Shown: positions 1 through 8,678 of the stretch, in pieces
How positions within the stretch are numbered: the stretch's first letter is position 1
Layout: each line of letters starts with the position of its first letter
Translations under genes and position numbers: made by a program
The notes under the pieces: model-generated
What the model was told of the DNA's origin: nothing
Database searches by the model: none
The model's input: the letters and a program-made list of their open reading frames with translations, nothing else
Assembly (NCBI GenBank): GCA_019722365.1
Contig: JADFUC010001710.1
Coordinates: 58,037 to 122,036, forward strand
Origin: Lithospermum erythrorhizon
Taxonomy: Eukaryota; Streptophyta; Magnoliopsida; Boraginales; Boraginaceae
Direction: 5' to 3'
DNA: 64,000 bases

Positions 1-174
1 GTTGTTTTATTGTTTATGTTGTTAGTTCACCGGGGTGGACAAAAAGGGTATTTTTATTATTATTAATGTCAAATGAAGTCTTTTTATGTTGTCATCCATC
101 ATTCATTGACTACGGGTATGCAGTTGTTGATGACCTTAACCTCGGGGCCGGCCGACACAGGGCGGTCGTTCTGA
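1..174 (+). repeat. 3' end of a Ty3/gypsy (Tekay-like) LTR, cut by the window edge
   Basis: The stretch matches the last part of the LTR family seen complete at 50720-53195: a line resembling 'gttagttcaccggggtggac', then 'ttgatgaccttaacctcggg' and a 'gggcggtcgttctga' terminus. The closest copies of this end lie at 61925-62087 and 6590-6720. No primer binding site follows, so it is the right end of a solo or 3' LTR. The sequence straight after it reads as PIF/Harbinger transposase, so the LTR inserted into that gene. Confidence 0.8.
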
Positions 175-199
175 TAAAGATTACATGCATTAGGGGCTG

Positions 200-705
200 A
201 AGAATTGTCCTAAGGCTTAGCAAAGGCAGTTTACAAGTGGACACAAGGGCATGGCAACAGTTATCCTTGAGGCAGTGGCTTCATATGATTTGTGGATATG
301 GCATGCTTTTTTCGGCTTGCCTGGAACATTGAACGACATAAATGTACGGATAGTGCCGATTTTTACGACATTGAGGCCGTTGAAGCAGGAGATGAACTTA
401 CTATATAGCGATACGCAATCTTAAATGCAATTTGCCAACATTATACATCCTAAATATCTTCTTCTAGTCGATTCAATTTCCCAAAGGAAACAAAGCGTGG
501 TTGTTTGCCAAACAACAAGAGTCATGTAGGAAGGATGTAAGAAATGCACATTCGAGGTTATCGGCCAGCTTTTGCCATTGTCGCCAACAACCTAGGATAT
601 GGGATATCGATGTCTTAGGCCAATATAATGAGGGGTATGCATTATTTTCGTGGAGGATGAACAAGATACATATTCACAAAATTTTGGAAAAATATTGATT
701 TCGAA
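200..705 (+). pseudogene. PIF/Harbinger transposase (ALP1/HARBI1-like DDE nuclease) fragment
   Basis: In the frame starting at 200 the DNA reads KNCPKA, a TAG stop, QRQFTSGHKG, then LEAVASYDLWIWHAFFG and PGTLNDINV. These are hallmark strings of the plant PIF/Harbinger DDE superfamily endonuclease, the enzyme that cuts and pastes such elements. After a frameshift, 501-698 gives FAKQQESCRKDV and a degraded W-DVLG-block. A third frame at about 650 gives VEDEQDTYSQNF, the usual C-terminal IVEDE(R/Q)D region. The N-terminal half, with the first catalytic Asp, is missing because a gypsy LTR ends at 174. In-frame stops and at least two frame changes make it non-functional. No Myb-like partner gene or terminal inverted repeats were found nearby. 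The family assignment is secure; the element boundaries are not. Confidence 0.85.
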
Positions 706-1784
706 TCATCAAATAATCACAGGTCAAGCTCCTCTTTCAATGTCCCAACTGTGATGCGCCTGATTTCAGTGCATGTCCCAAAGCCGATCGGAATCTAATA
801 TTAGTAGTGAGTAGAATACATGATATGGTTCGGCATATTGATTGAAAGAATGAAATGCGCCCGACCGCCTCTGGAATAAATTTGCTTAACCCTCGAAATG
901 AGAGATTTTATAAAATTATTTCTCGAAAGTTTACTATATTTATTGTGTGTTTTTCTTATGCATTTTCAATAATTTATGTATGTTTGCTTTATCGAGTGAT
1001 GAATAATATTGTGTTTGGTTTTAAAAAATTATTATATTATTTATTGTAATAAATTGTGCAGTTTTTGAGAAATTCGAGAAAAATTTCTAAATTTAATTAA
1101 TTTTTTGTCCAAAATATATATTATCTATCATTAAAAATTAAGTATTTTAGTAATTATAAATTTAATAATTACATATATTAAACAAATAAAAAGAAATAAA
1201 AAATATGGTGGGAGCTGTGATGATGATGTAAAGGGAGAAATGTATTAACACTACATTTGAAATTTGAAAAGGTGAGTGTTATTTGATAGTTTTAAGTTGA
1301 TATGACAGGAGAAAAGTGTCAAATTTGACACACACTGAGGGATAGTCACAGGGTAAGCAACCGAAACATCTCCCCAACACTCAAAGGGTTTACACACAAA
1401 TGTATTTTATTAAGAGGGGGAAGCAAAAGAACAAGTTGTTTTATAAGTGTACAAAACAATAAAGGTGAAGATTGTATTATTTTTAGTGGCTTAATTAAGA
1501 AGAAAACAAAAAACTAATGTATAGTAACATATACAAACTACTATATTAGGGTTCGGTTAATTAAGAGGTTAACAATTGAGCTGGACTAATTGGTATAGTG
1601 AGTTAATAGATTAATAGAACTTCATTATGGATTTTTTAGGTAGGCAGTTATATTTGAGAGGTTACATTTTCAGTTGTGGCCTTTGAGGTTGAAAAAAAAT
1701 TAGACTTCCATATATTATTAAAAATTATTTAGTTTATCCTATACCTTAATATTCTAGTAGCAAGTGTTAGGTATAATTGAAGTT
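706..1784. other. AT-rich stretch without a recognisable gene
   Basis: Very AT-rich sequence with short, unconvincing open frames only. It may be the tail of the Harbinger element followed by ordinary intergenic DNA. No repeat boundary, RNA gene or conserved coding block was recognised. Confidence 0.5.
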
Positions 1785-2259
1785 GGGCTAATGACACGTT
1801 CAATCATACATATTTGATGTTTTAAAACGTTCACCGTTCGATCACACATGTTCAATATAACCCATTCGATCACACATGTTTCAAAAAGTGTGTCACTTGG
1901 CCATTCAGTCAAAATTGATGTTGAGTTTGAATTTTTTAGGCAATTTGACAAGGATAAAATTGTCCAACAATTATTTTTTATATGATTTTTTAATTTTAAT
2001 AAAATTACGAGAAAAATATTTATCGCATCCAAATATCAAATTAAAATTAATTTCATCCAAGTATTTGACCTAAATTTTAACAAATTTGAAAAACTATCTC
2101 AAAAATGAGTCTCAGACTATTTTACCCCTATCAATTTGTCCCAAGAAGTCAAATTTAACATCTATTTTAACGGAATGACTAAGTGGGATACTTTTTGAAA
2201 CATGTGTGATCGAATAATGAACGTTTTGAAACATGTATGATCGAACGTCCTATTAACCC
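1785..2259. mobile_element. MITE with long terminal inverted repeats and 9-bp target duplication (MULE-like)
   Basis: The left end starts GGGCTAATGACACGTTC and the right end, read on the opposite strand, starts GGGTTAATAGGACGTTC. Both arms continue with CGATCACACATGTTTCAAAA and then a partly matching block ending near 'gatgtt' (to about 1921 left and 2158 right). The element is 475 bp and codes for nothing. It is flanked by ATTGAAGTT (1776-1784) and ATTGAAATT (2260-2268), 8 of 9 identical. A 9-bp duplication with long inverted repeats is what Mutator-like elements produce; the superfamily call is an inference from that. The left arm carries an extra internal copy of the 'cgatcacacatgtt' motif. 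Confidence 0.85.
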
Positions 2260-2281
2260 ATTGAAATTTAGTGGTTGACAA

Positions 2282-2520
2282 TACTGAGCGAGCTCGGCTA
2301 GTAAACTTGAGTGCCAAAGTACCGGCACCACAACACTCTTCATGCGGTGTGCTAAAGGTTCGAGTCACGCAAGTGGAATCTCGTATTGAAATGGTTTAAA
2401 GGGGAAGCTCGAGTCCACTTAACCGGTAGAGGCACATCCAGCGATTTGCCTGCTACGTGTAGCTCGAGGGGTATGGTTAAGCGATGAGAGGCCCTTAGGT
2501 TGAGGGTTTCAACCTTTTTT
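2282..2520 (+). mobile_element. tRNA-derived SINE with perfect 14-bp target duplication
   Basis: The head contains an A-box-like GAGCTCGGCTAGT (about 2290) and a B-box-like GGTTCGAGTC (about 2357), spaced as in a tRNA-derived pol III promoter. The 3' end is 'ggtttcaacc' followed by a run of T. The body is bracketed by an identical 14-mer, TTAGTGGTTGACAA, at 2268-2281 and 2521-2534. That is the signature of LINE-mediated retroposition by target-primed reverse transcription. The left copy begins on the last base of the preceding MITE's target duplication, so the two insertions practically abut. The family name is not known to me. Confidence 0.8.
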
Positions 2521-2552
2521 TTAGTGGTTGACAACGTCACAACGGGATTGGT

Positions 2553-3238
2553 TAGATGTTATCGGTTCGGTTCAAACCCGAGAAAAAAACCGATCGAACT
2601 TGAGCCCCAGAACGAATGCTTTCCAATTTGGTTGGAAAAAAATTGAGACCGAACCGAAATGGTAAGAAAAAATCAAACGACAAAAATTAATCGGTTTACC
2701 GATTTTGGCATAAACCGATCAAAACCGACCGAAGACGAACCCGAGTGTATATATTTTTATTAAAATATTTATATTTGTGATATTTTTAGTTTGAAATCAT
2801 GAGTAATCTATTTTAGTTTGAAATCATGTATTTGGTGAAGGTTTAGCGGTATCCACAATATTAATGGCAATATTATTACATATGTTAGTAATCTGTTTGG
2901 AGCGCTATATCTATTATTATGAATGTGTTTGAAACAACCCGTTAGTAATAAATATAGCTTAATCTGCTCCGACTGACTGCTTACGATTAAAGTATATTTG
3001 GTGTATGTGATTGAAATTTATGTATTTTATTTTAATTGAAATCATAAATTTTTATATTAATTATTGTTATAAAACACGAAAGCAGTCGAACCGACTAGGC
3101 ATGAAAGCATCAACGAACCGATTCAAGAGCCGAGTTAATTTCGAACCGAAATGGTTTGTGTATTTAAAAAATCGATAGAATTAGTTTCACACAAAAAAAT
3201 GGAAAAAAACCAACCGAACCGAACCGAAAACATCCCTA
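2553..3238. mobile_element. GGTTCGGTT-rich non-autonomous DNA element (hAT-like, tentative)
   Basis: The left end reads TAGATGTTATCGGTTCGGTT and the right end, on the other strand, reads TAGGGATGTTTTCGGTTCGG: imperfect terminal inverted repeats. Inside lie many 'aaccgaaccg' or 'cggttcggtt' words near both ends and AT-rich DNA in the middle, with no coding capacity. The TAGGGATGT-type tip is seen in some plant hAT MITEs. No clean 8-bp target duplication was found, so the superfamily is uncertain. A second GGTTCGGTT-rich block lies at 7880-8372. Confidence 0.55.
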
Positions 3239-3354
3239 ACATTCATCGGTAGACCAAGTTTTAATGAAAATATATGAACATTTTGATCACTACATTGACA
3301 CATTCTTATTATTAAGGTGTGTAGAAATTATAATAGAATATACCGTATCATTCC

Positions 3355-3500
3355 CCCGTGCATACCTCAACTGGTAAAAAATTCATAACCTATCGTGACA
3401 TGTCTGACCTTCCTTTGTAGCGTGGGTTCGACTCCTCCTAGGACCAACCTTGTATTAGTCGGTTTATAGAGATCTATTATCAGTACACTGGTCAATTAAG
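3355..3500 (+). repeat. tRNA-like/SINE-like segment
   Basis: ACCTCAACTGGTA (about 3365) resembles an A box and GGGTTCGACTCC (about 3424) matches the B-box consensus well. The spacing is compatible with an internal pol III promoter. The stretch does not fold into an obvious cloverleaf and lacks an acceptor stem, so it is more likely a SINE head or tRNA-derived repeat than a tRNA gene. No flanking duplication was found. Confidence 0.4.
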
Positions 3501-3685
3501 GCATATCTCGTAATTTACCTCCTAGATATAGTTCAATGACATGGTTACATAGGACCCTTAGTGTAGAATATTATGAAACTCCCAAATGTATTAATTAGAC
3601 AATACAATGTTATATATATAGTTTACAAATAACCTTGCGGGCTATAACTATATAGTCAGAGAAAGAATAATAATATAAAACGTCA

Positions 3686-3990
3686 TTAATATAATACAAC
3701 TTCGTAAATATCAGAAAACCCTGAGTTAGAGCATGAGGGACAAATGCACAACTTGCGAAGAAGGTAATCAAACTGACGTTTCCCTAGTGCCTTGGTAAAG
3801 ATATCCTTCAATTGCTCAGAAGTAGGAACATGAGAAGTAGCAATGACCCCCCGGACAATAACATCCCACAAGAAATGACAATTAACCTCAATGTGTTTGG
3901 TGCGCTCATGAAACACTGGATTTTGTGCGAGTACAAAAGCGGTGAAACTATCTACATAGAAGGCTGCATAGGTAGCCAGTGTTGAAATTC
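3686..3990 (-). pseudogene. Ty1/copia pol remnant: C-terminal RNase H
   Basis: The minus strand reads FHERTKHIEVNCHFLWD, then GVIATSHVPTSEQLKDIFTK and FDYLLRKLCI. This is the conserved tail of copia RNase H, which removes the RNA strand during reverse transcription. Upstream codons (about 3917-3985, YVDSFTALVLAQNP) fit the preceding 'CDN.SA..LA.NPVFHERTKHIE' block with changes at acidic positions. Everything further upstream is unrecognisable, and an LTR of another family starts at 4330. The stretch at 3590-3680, with 'aacaatacaatgttatatat', could be this element's 3' LTR but is unproven. Non-functional fragment. Confidence 0.8.
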
Positions 3991-4329
3991 AAGGCTCATA
4001 GCAAGCCTTTCAACCCGGACTAGTTAGGAAATGGCTAGCGGCCACGGGCACGTATTCGAAACCGGACGGAAGAGCGAGCTACTATTACTGTTCTTTGATT
4101 TCCATGAATGGGAGAGTCTCAAATGCACCATCAACAGCCAGAAGCTTGAATCACCTCAAATAAGAGGACAAACAGCGAATCCCAAGTCCACACCAGCACA
4201 TTGAGTGAGACTACGTGCGATTTGGAGAGGATCGCGTAAAGGACTACCTTTCCAAATACTTGACCTTTCGTAAAAGCAGGTTCATTCAATGATCAAATTC
4301 GAGGTGCATGCATAAGCTAAGACAAAATA

Positions 4330-6720
4330 TGAAATAACTTCGTTCCTTACCAATATTATGTTGATAGTATATAATTTCTCGGTGTATTATTTGATTGATC
4401 ACAGACCCCGAAGTTGATAGTGAAATTCAACAAATCGGTCGGTTGTTGGGTGGTATATTTCGGTTTGTGGTGGGATGGAGATGTAGTATAAATAATTATG
4501 AACAATGCTCGATATATCGAGATAGTATGAGATGAGTAGTAATATATGCCTCAGAATAACACAATGGAAAATCGGTTTCGTTGAGATTTGAAATGCGGAT
4601 GGTGTAAAATTAAACTTGAAACGAGCTGAACTTAAATTTCTTCCCCTCTAAATATCCCACCTACCACCACTATCTCATCTCATCCTTCCTCTTCTTCCCC
4701 TCTTTGGCCGAAAATTTGACTCTCCCCCACTCACTAAAATTTTCTTCCATTTTCTACCATGGAATTGGCTTCTTGGCTTCGAAGATCAAAGTGATTTGCC
4801 TCCCTCATCATCCTCATCATATCTAGGTAAGAAGAGATCAATCTTTTTGAGATATTTCTTGAGTTTTGAAGAGTTGACTTTTTATGGGATTTTTGTTGTT
4901 GACTTTTAGTCTTGAATTTATTATAGTATAGAAATGTTATCTAAAGTATGGAGTATAGAGGCGTGCAGTGTTTAGTGATTATTGGGGTTAGAAAGTGGTT
5001 ATGGTTGAGAGATCAAACTTTTATTGACTTTTCTTAAATTAACTTTAAGAACTGTAATATGAGGTTAGAGGACTTTAATATAATTGTTTTTGGGTATAGA
5101 ATTATTGCTTTGGATATGGATAGGGAGAGATTGGGTTGAGAAATTTGAGGAGAAAGTTAAATTTATGGCATTTACTTGAGTGGAGTTGTATTTTAATGGA
5201 TTAATTAGTTGTCCATTGATTGTTGGATTGATTAGAATGTGCTTAAAGTGTTATTATTTGGGGTAATAAGGAGATGACCGAAGATATGAGATTTTTACGA
5301 AGTTAGCGCGATTAGAATATGGTATGTTGGAATATTTAAAAGTGTATACCGATCTTGGGGATAGGATGATTGCTAAGAGTTATACCCAGATAAATGAGGC
5401 GTGGTATAACTTGCTGAGGATTATATAGATGTTAGGATTATTACTGCGGGATGTGTTATAATGTATAATTTCTTTGAATGAGGGTGAGCACATGATCATA
5501 CGGTACTTTAGAGTCATCATTCTGCTTTGAGCTCGAGGTGAGTACAAATCTCGATGAGGGACCTTTCATATATATTTATGTTATATATTATTGCATGTGT
5601 TCTCTTGAGAGCCCCAACTAATATGCCATGTGATATGTATTGTGCAGATTATGATTCATATTATGAAATAATTATGAGATGTGTGAATATGATTCATGTT
5701 ATGAGATTGTGTGTGTATTTGTGTGCTCTGGCTGTATGCAGATGTGCTTTGTTGCTTTTGTATTATTGCGGAGGCGGTGGTAGCTAGGCCAGGAGAGTTT
5801 GGTGTGATGTGCATATTGTAGGCAGCAGGCGTGATTCGGGATGTTTGGTATGATATGCATTGAGGAGACATAGCCTCAGTAAGGCTGAGATAGGTAGGCC
5901 CTCTATCGATTATGTATGAAGTCGGTTGTTCCTCTATTATGTAATATTTGGAGGTGGATTCTCATTGTGTGTATTCTTATGAGTGATTTCTCATGTACAT
6001 ATATTATTTGGAGGTGGATTCTATTATGTGTATTATTTGTGGAGGTGGGATTCTCTCATTTGATGACTTTGTGTCTGAGACAATTTTCTTAAATGAATAT
6101 ACATAACAATGGCAGATTATAAATGTTATGAATCTCGTATGAAGAGAACTCTATGTGATTTTGTAACTGATTATTTATTGCTTTGGTTAATGTATAAGCA
6201 TATTATATATAAGTATGAATATATGTAGGATCAAATGCATGGTATTTGTATTTGCTGAGTAATGAAGCGACTCCACTATTCTCTATAGTAGACGTTTATG
6301 CCTAGGTTCTAAGAAATTTGTCGATGAGATAGTCAATGCATTGATAGGCTCTGATTGAAGATCATAGATGGGCGGTGGTGGCATAGAATTCTCATGATTA
6401 ATTTCCACATTGTTGTCGATTTGTATATTGTTAGACTTGTGTGTATTATTTCATTAAGGGATATAGGATTGCCATACTTTCCACATGTTGTATTTTTGGA
6501 TTTCTTGTATCTTTGAGTTGTATCATTAAGGTGGATTTGTATTATGTTGTTAAGTTTGTTTGTATTATATGTTGTTATAGTTTCACACGATGGACAAAAA
6601 ATGTATTTTTTTATTATTTATTAATGTCAAATATGAAGTCGTTTATGTCTTTGATATCATGATGGTGACTCTGCAGTTGTTGATGACCTTGGCACAACCT
6701 CGAGGCAGGCTGAATTCTGA
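4330..6720 (+). repeat. Solo LTR of the Tekay-like gypsy family with 5-bp target duplication
   Basis: It starts TGAAATAACTTCG and continues with 'ttgatagtatataatttctcggtg', homologous to the start of the complete LTR at 50720. The middle shares 'gttgacttttta', 'tcttgaatt', 'gaactgtaatatgaggttagagg' and 'aaatctcgatgaggga'. It ends in 'gcagttgttgatgacctt' and 'gaattctga'. AAATA directly precedes (4325-4329) and follows (6721-6725) it. There is no internal domain, PBS or polypurine tract, so it is a solo LTR, presumably left by recombination between two LTRs. The open frames inside it, on both strands, are not genes. Confidence 0.85.
5945..6060 (+). repeat. GGAGGTGGATTC minisatellite inside the LTR
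   Basis: Units of the type 'ttatttggaggtggattct' recur at about 5945, 6005 and 6035 with variable spacers. The same array occurs at the matching place in the LTRs at 52482-52570 and 59853-59970. Confidence 0.75.
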
Positions 6721-6789
6721 AAATAAAAGACACAGAGACAAATCGGGGCTGGTAGTGACTAAACACAATATAATCTTCAATACCGTTAG

Positions 6790-7600
6790 ACATCGCGAGC
6801 AGGTGGGACTAAATAGAACTCTGAACAGATGGATTCTACTCTAGTAGGTTTAGAGACGGTTTCAAATAAATTATCAAGTATATGTTGAGAAAAATATCTG
6901 TGACTCGGGCAACAAATACCAAAGTGTTTAAAATGCCCCAAGATCCTATTCATATGAAACTGAGGGCTTAATATTCTTTCATGAAGATAGTAAGCCGGCT
7001 GGTCATTCCTATAGAAAAAAAACAGATCATCCCAACAGGTACGGCACAATGCTGTGACTAACCAGACAGTAAATAAAAATAATGGATAATGGTATGATAA
7101 AACCATAATTTTTAAGTAGTAGACAACCTGTGAAAACCAACTTGTTTAGATTTTGTTTCAGCCCATGAAGTTTTGAAGATATGCTTTCTTGAGTTACCTG
7201 AGAAAATCTAGGTGGAACCCTCAAAAAACTTCCTCATCAAGATCTGCATGCAATGCATTATATGGACATAAAATGCGATGCAACTCCCACAACTGCGAAA
7301 AAAAGAAGCGAGCAGTAACCATTTTTGCCACATGTGCAAATGTGCCATTGTAGTCAATCCCCTCAACTTGATGATTTTCAGGGCATACCACAGTCAAGCT
7401 TTTAAGGCGTTAACTACCATAAAGGTTGAATTTCACCCCTTCCCCGAGGGGCGCAAGAGGCTTTCTGAGGAGAAGTGGCTCCAAATGCCAAGTACCCGTT
7501 GTTTTTCGATACTTTCGAATCTCGTCATACTGCTTTGGCATCGAGATAAAAATCCTTATCCTCCTTGAGATTTGGGTTCAATGCCTGATTGCTGCAAGAA
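6790..7600 (-). pseudogene. Ty1/copia pol remnant (element B): reverse transcriptase
   Basis: Read from 7600 downward on the minus strand, in several frames, come: PKQYDEI and GTWHLEPL (pre-RT linker, 'W.LV.LP'), VEGIDYNGTFAHVAKMVT (family: EGIDY.ETFAPVAKM.T), LHADLDEEVFLRVPP with SKLHGLKQN (family: LHGDLEEEVYM..PPGF and LYGLKQ), and a broken catalytic region. Then comes QFHMNRILGHFKHFGI (family: F.MKDLG.LKYFLGIE). RT copies element RNA into DNA in the virus-like particle. Frameshifts occur every 50-150 bases, so it is dead. Its integrase half lies at 13550-14480, on the far side of the younger copia element inserted at 8480-13521. Confidence 0.85.
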
Positions 7601-7879
7601 AATGTCTGTGCCTACTAAATAGAATCTGAGTTTAGAGGCGGCAGAAATAGAATATTTTGAGCATTAAGTAGCGGTGAATCTGTTAGCCAGGATGGGCCCA
7701 CGGCTTCTTTTTGCGCATGTTTGCGACAAAATCCAGTCGGAAGTTGAAGGAATCTTGATATCGTAATCATGACCTAATGCTCACCAGCACCCATAAAGAG
7801 TCACATCTGTGAAGAAGACCCCCACTGGATTGCCCCTGGCAAGACCGGGACATCGGAGTGACCGCACAGTGCAGTAGCC

Positions 7880-8372
7880 TTGAGAACAGGGCTTCAATCG
7901 GGTCAGTTCGGTTAGTTTGGGCATTTTTTTGGAACCGAACCGTACGAATGGGACCGGATTGAATGGAACTAAAACCGGGGATTCGAGTTCAGTCGAGTTC
8001 GGATTAATCGGTTCCGATCGGTTCGGTTGGTTCTCGATTATTTTCGGTTCGGTCAGTTCGGTTATTTCGGGTTTTTGGTTTTTTGGTTATTTTCGGTTTT
8101 CAGTTATTTTGATTCGGTTCTACGGTTATTTCGATTTATATATATATATATAATATTTTTATTTTTAATTAAAAATTCAATGTTCGGGATTTGGTTCGGT
8201 TCCCGAACCGATCGGTTCAGGGAAAACCGAACCGTCGGTTCTCGGAAAACCCGAACCCGACCAAAGAGCCCACCGGTTTTTATTTTTAGAACGCGAAGCT
8301 CGGTTCGGTTCGATCGATTTCCTCGATTTCGGTTATTTTTCGGTTGGTTCGGGTCGGTTCGGTTGGTTGTAT
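7880..8372. mobile_element. GGTTCGGTT-rich element inserted in copia element B
   Basis: Dense tandem-like 'cggttcggtt', 'cagttcggttatttcggg' and 'ttttggttattttcgg' words fill both ends, with a short AT-rich centre containing a (TA)n run at 8139-8151. No coding capacity: the long open frames come from the repeat. Exact ends and target duplication are not resolved. It resembles the element at 2553-3238 in word content only. Confidence 0.5.
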
Positions 8373-8479
8373 TTTGTTGGAAGCTACTGCTTGAGGAGCG
8401 ATTCGGCGTCTAGTTGACAAATCGGGAGAGGCACGACTAGTGCCTATGTTCCACTCTATGTGGCCATGTCATCCATATC

Positions 8480-8671
8480 TGAAGAAACAAATAAGTGGTC
8501 AGAATTATTCTTCTTGTTTCTAAATGGTACATATTGTAATCTTTACAATGAATAAATAGAGAAAAAAAAATCCTAACTATGGAAAGAATTAAATTCTATA
8601 TGGATTATAAAATAAATTAAGAAATCAATCTAATATTCTTTCCTTACTAATTACAGATGGCTATTTCTATA
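8480..8671 (-). repeat. 3' LTR of copia element C
   Basis: 192 bp, in plus orientation starting TGAAGAAACAAATAAGTGG and ending ATTTCTATA. It aligns along its whole length with 13336-13521, with scattered substitutions and a few short indels. The terminal CA has become TA. The polypurine tract (minus strand TTGAGGGGAAG) abuts it. Confidence 0.9.
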
Positions 8672-8678
8672 CTTCCCC

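Noticed and set aside
2290..2365. A tRNA gene
   Set aside because: The tRNA-like head is part of a SINE with a 14-bp target duplication and T-rich tail.
3355..3435. A tRNA gene
   Set aside because: A- and B-box-like words are present, but no acceptor stem or cloverleaf can be formed; kept as a SINE-like segment.
5554..6844. Several open frames on both strands
   Set aside because: They lie inside or at the edge of the solo LTR at 4330-6720 and match no protein; chance frames in LTR sequence.
7917..8413. Overlapping plus-strand open frames of up to 128 codons rich in Phe, Gly, Trp and Arg
   Set aside because: Their sequence is produced by the GGTTCGGTT repeat read in different frames; no gene.
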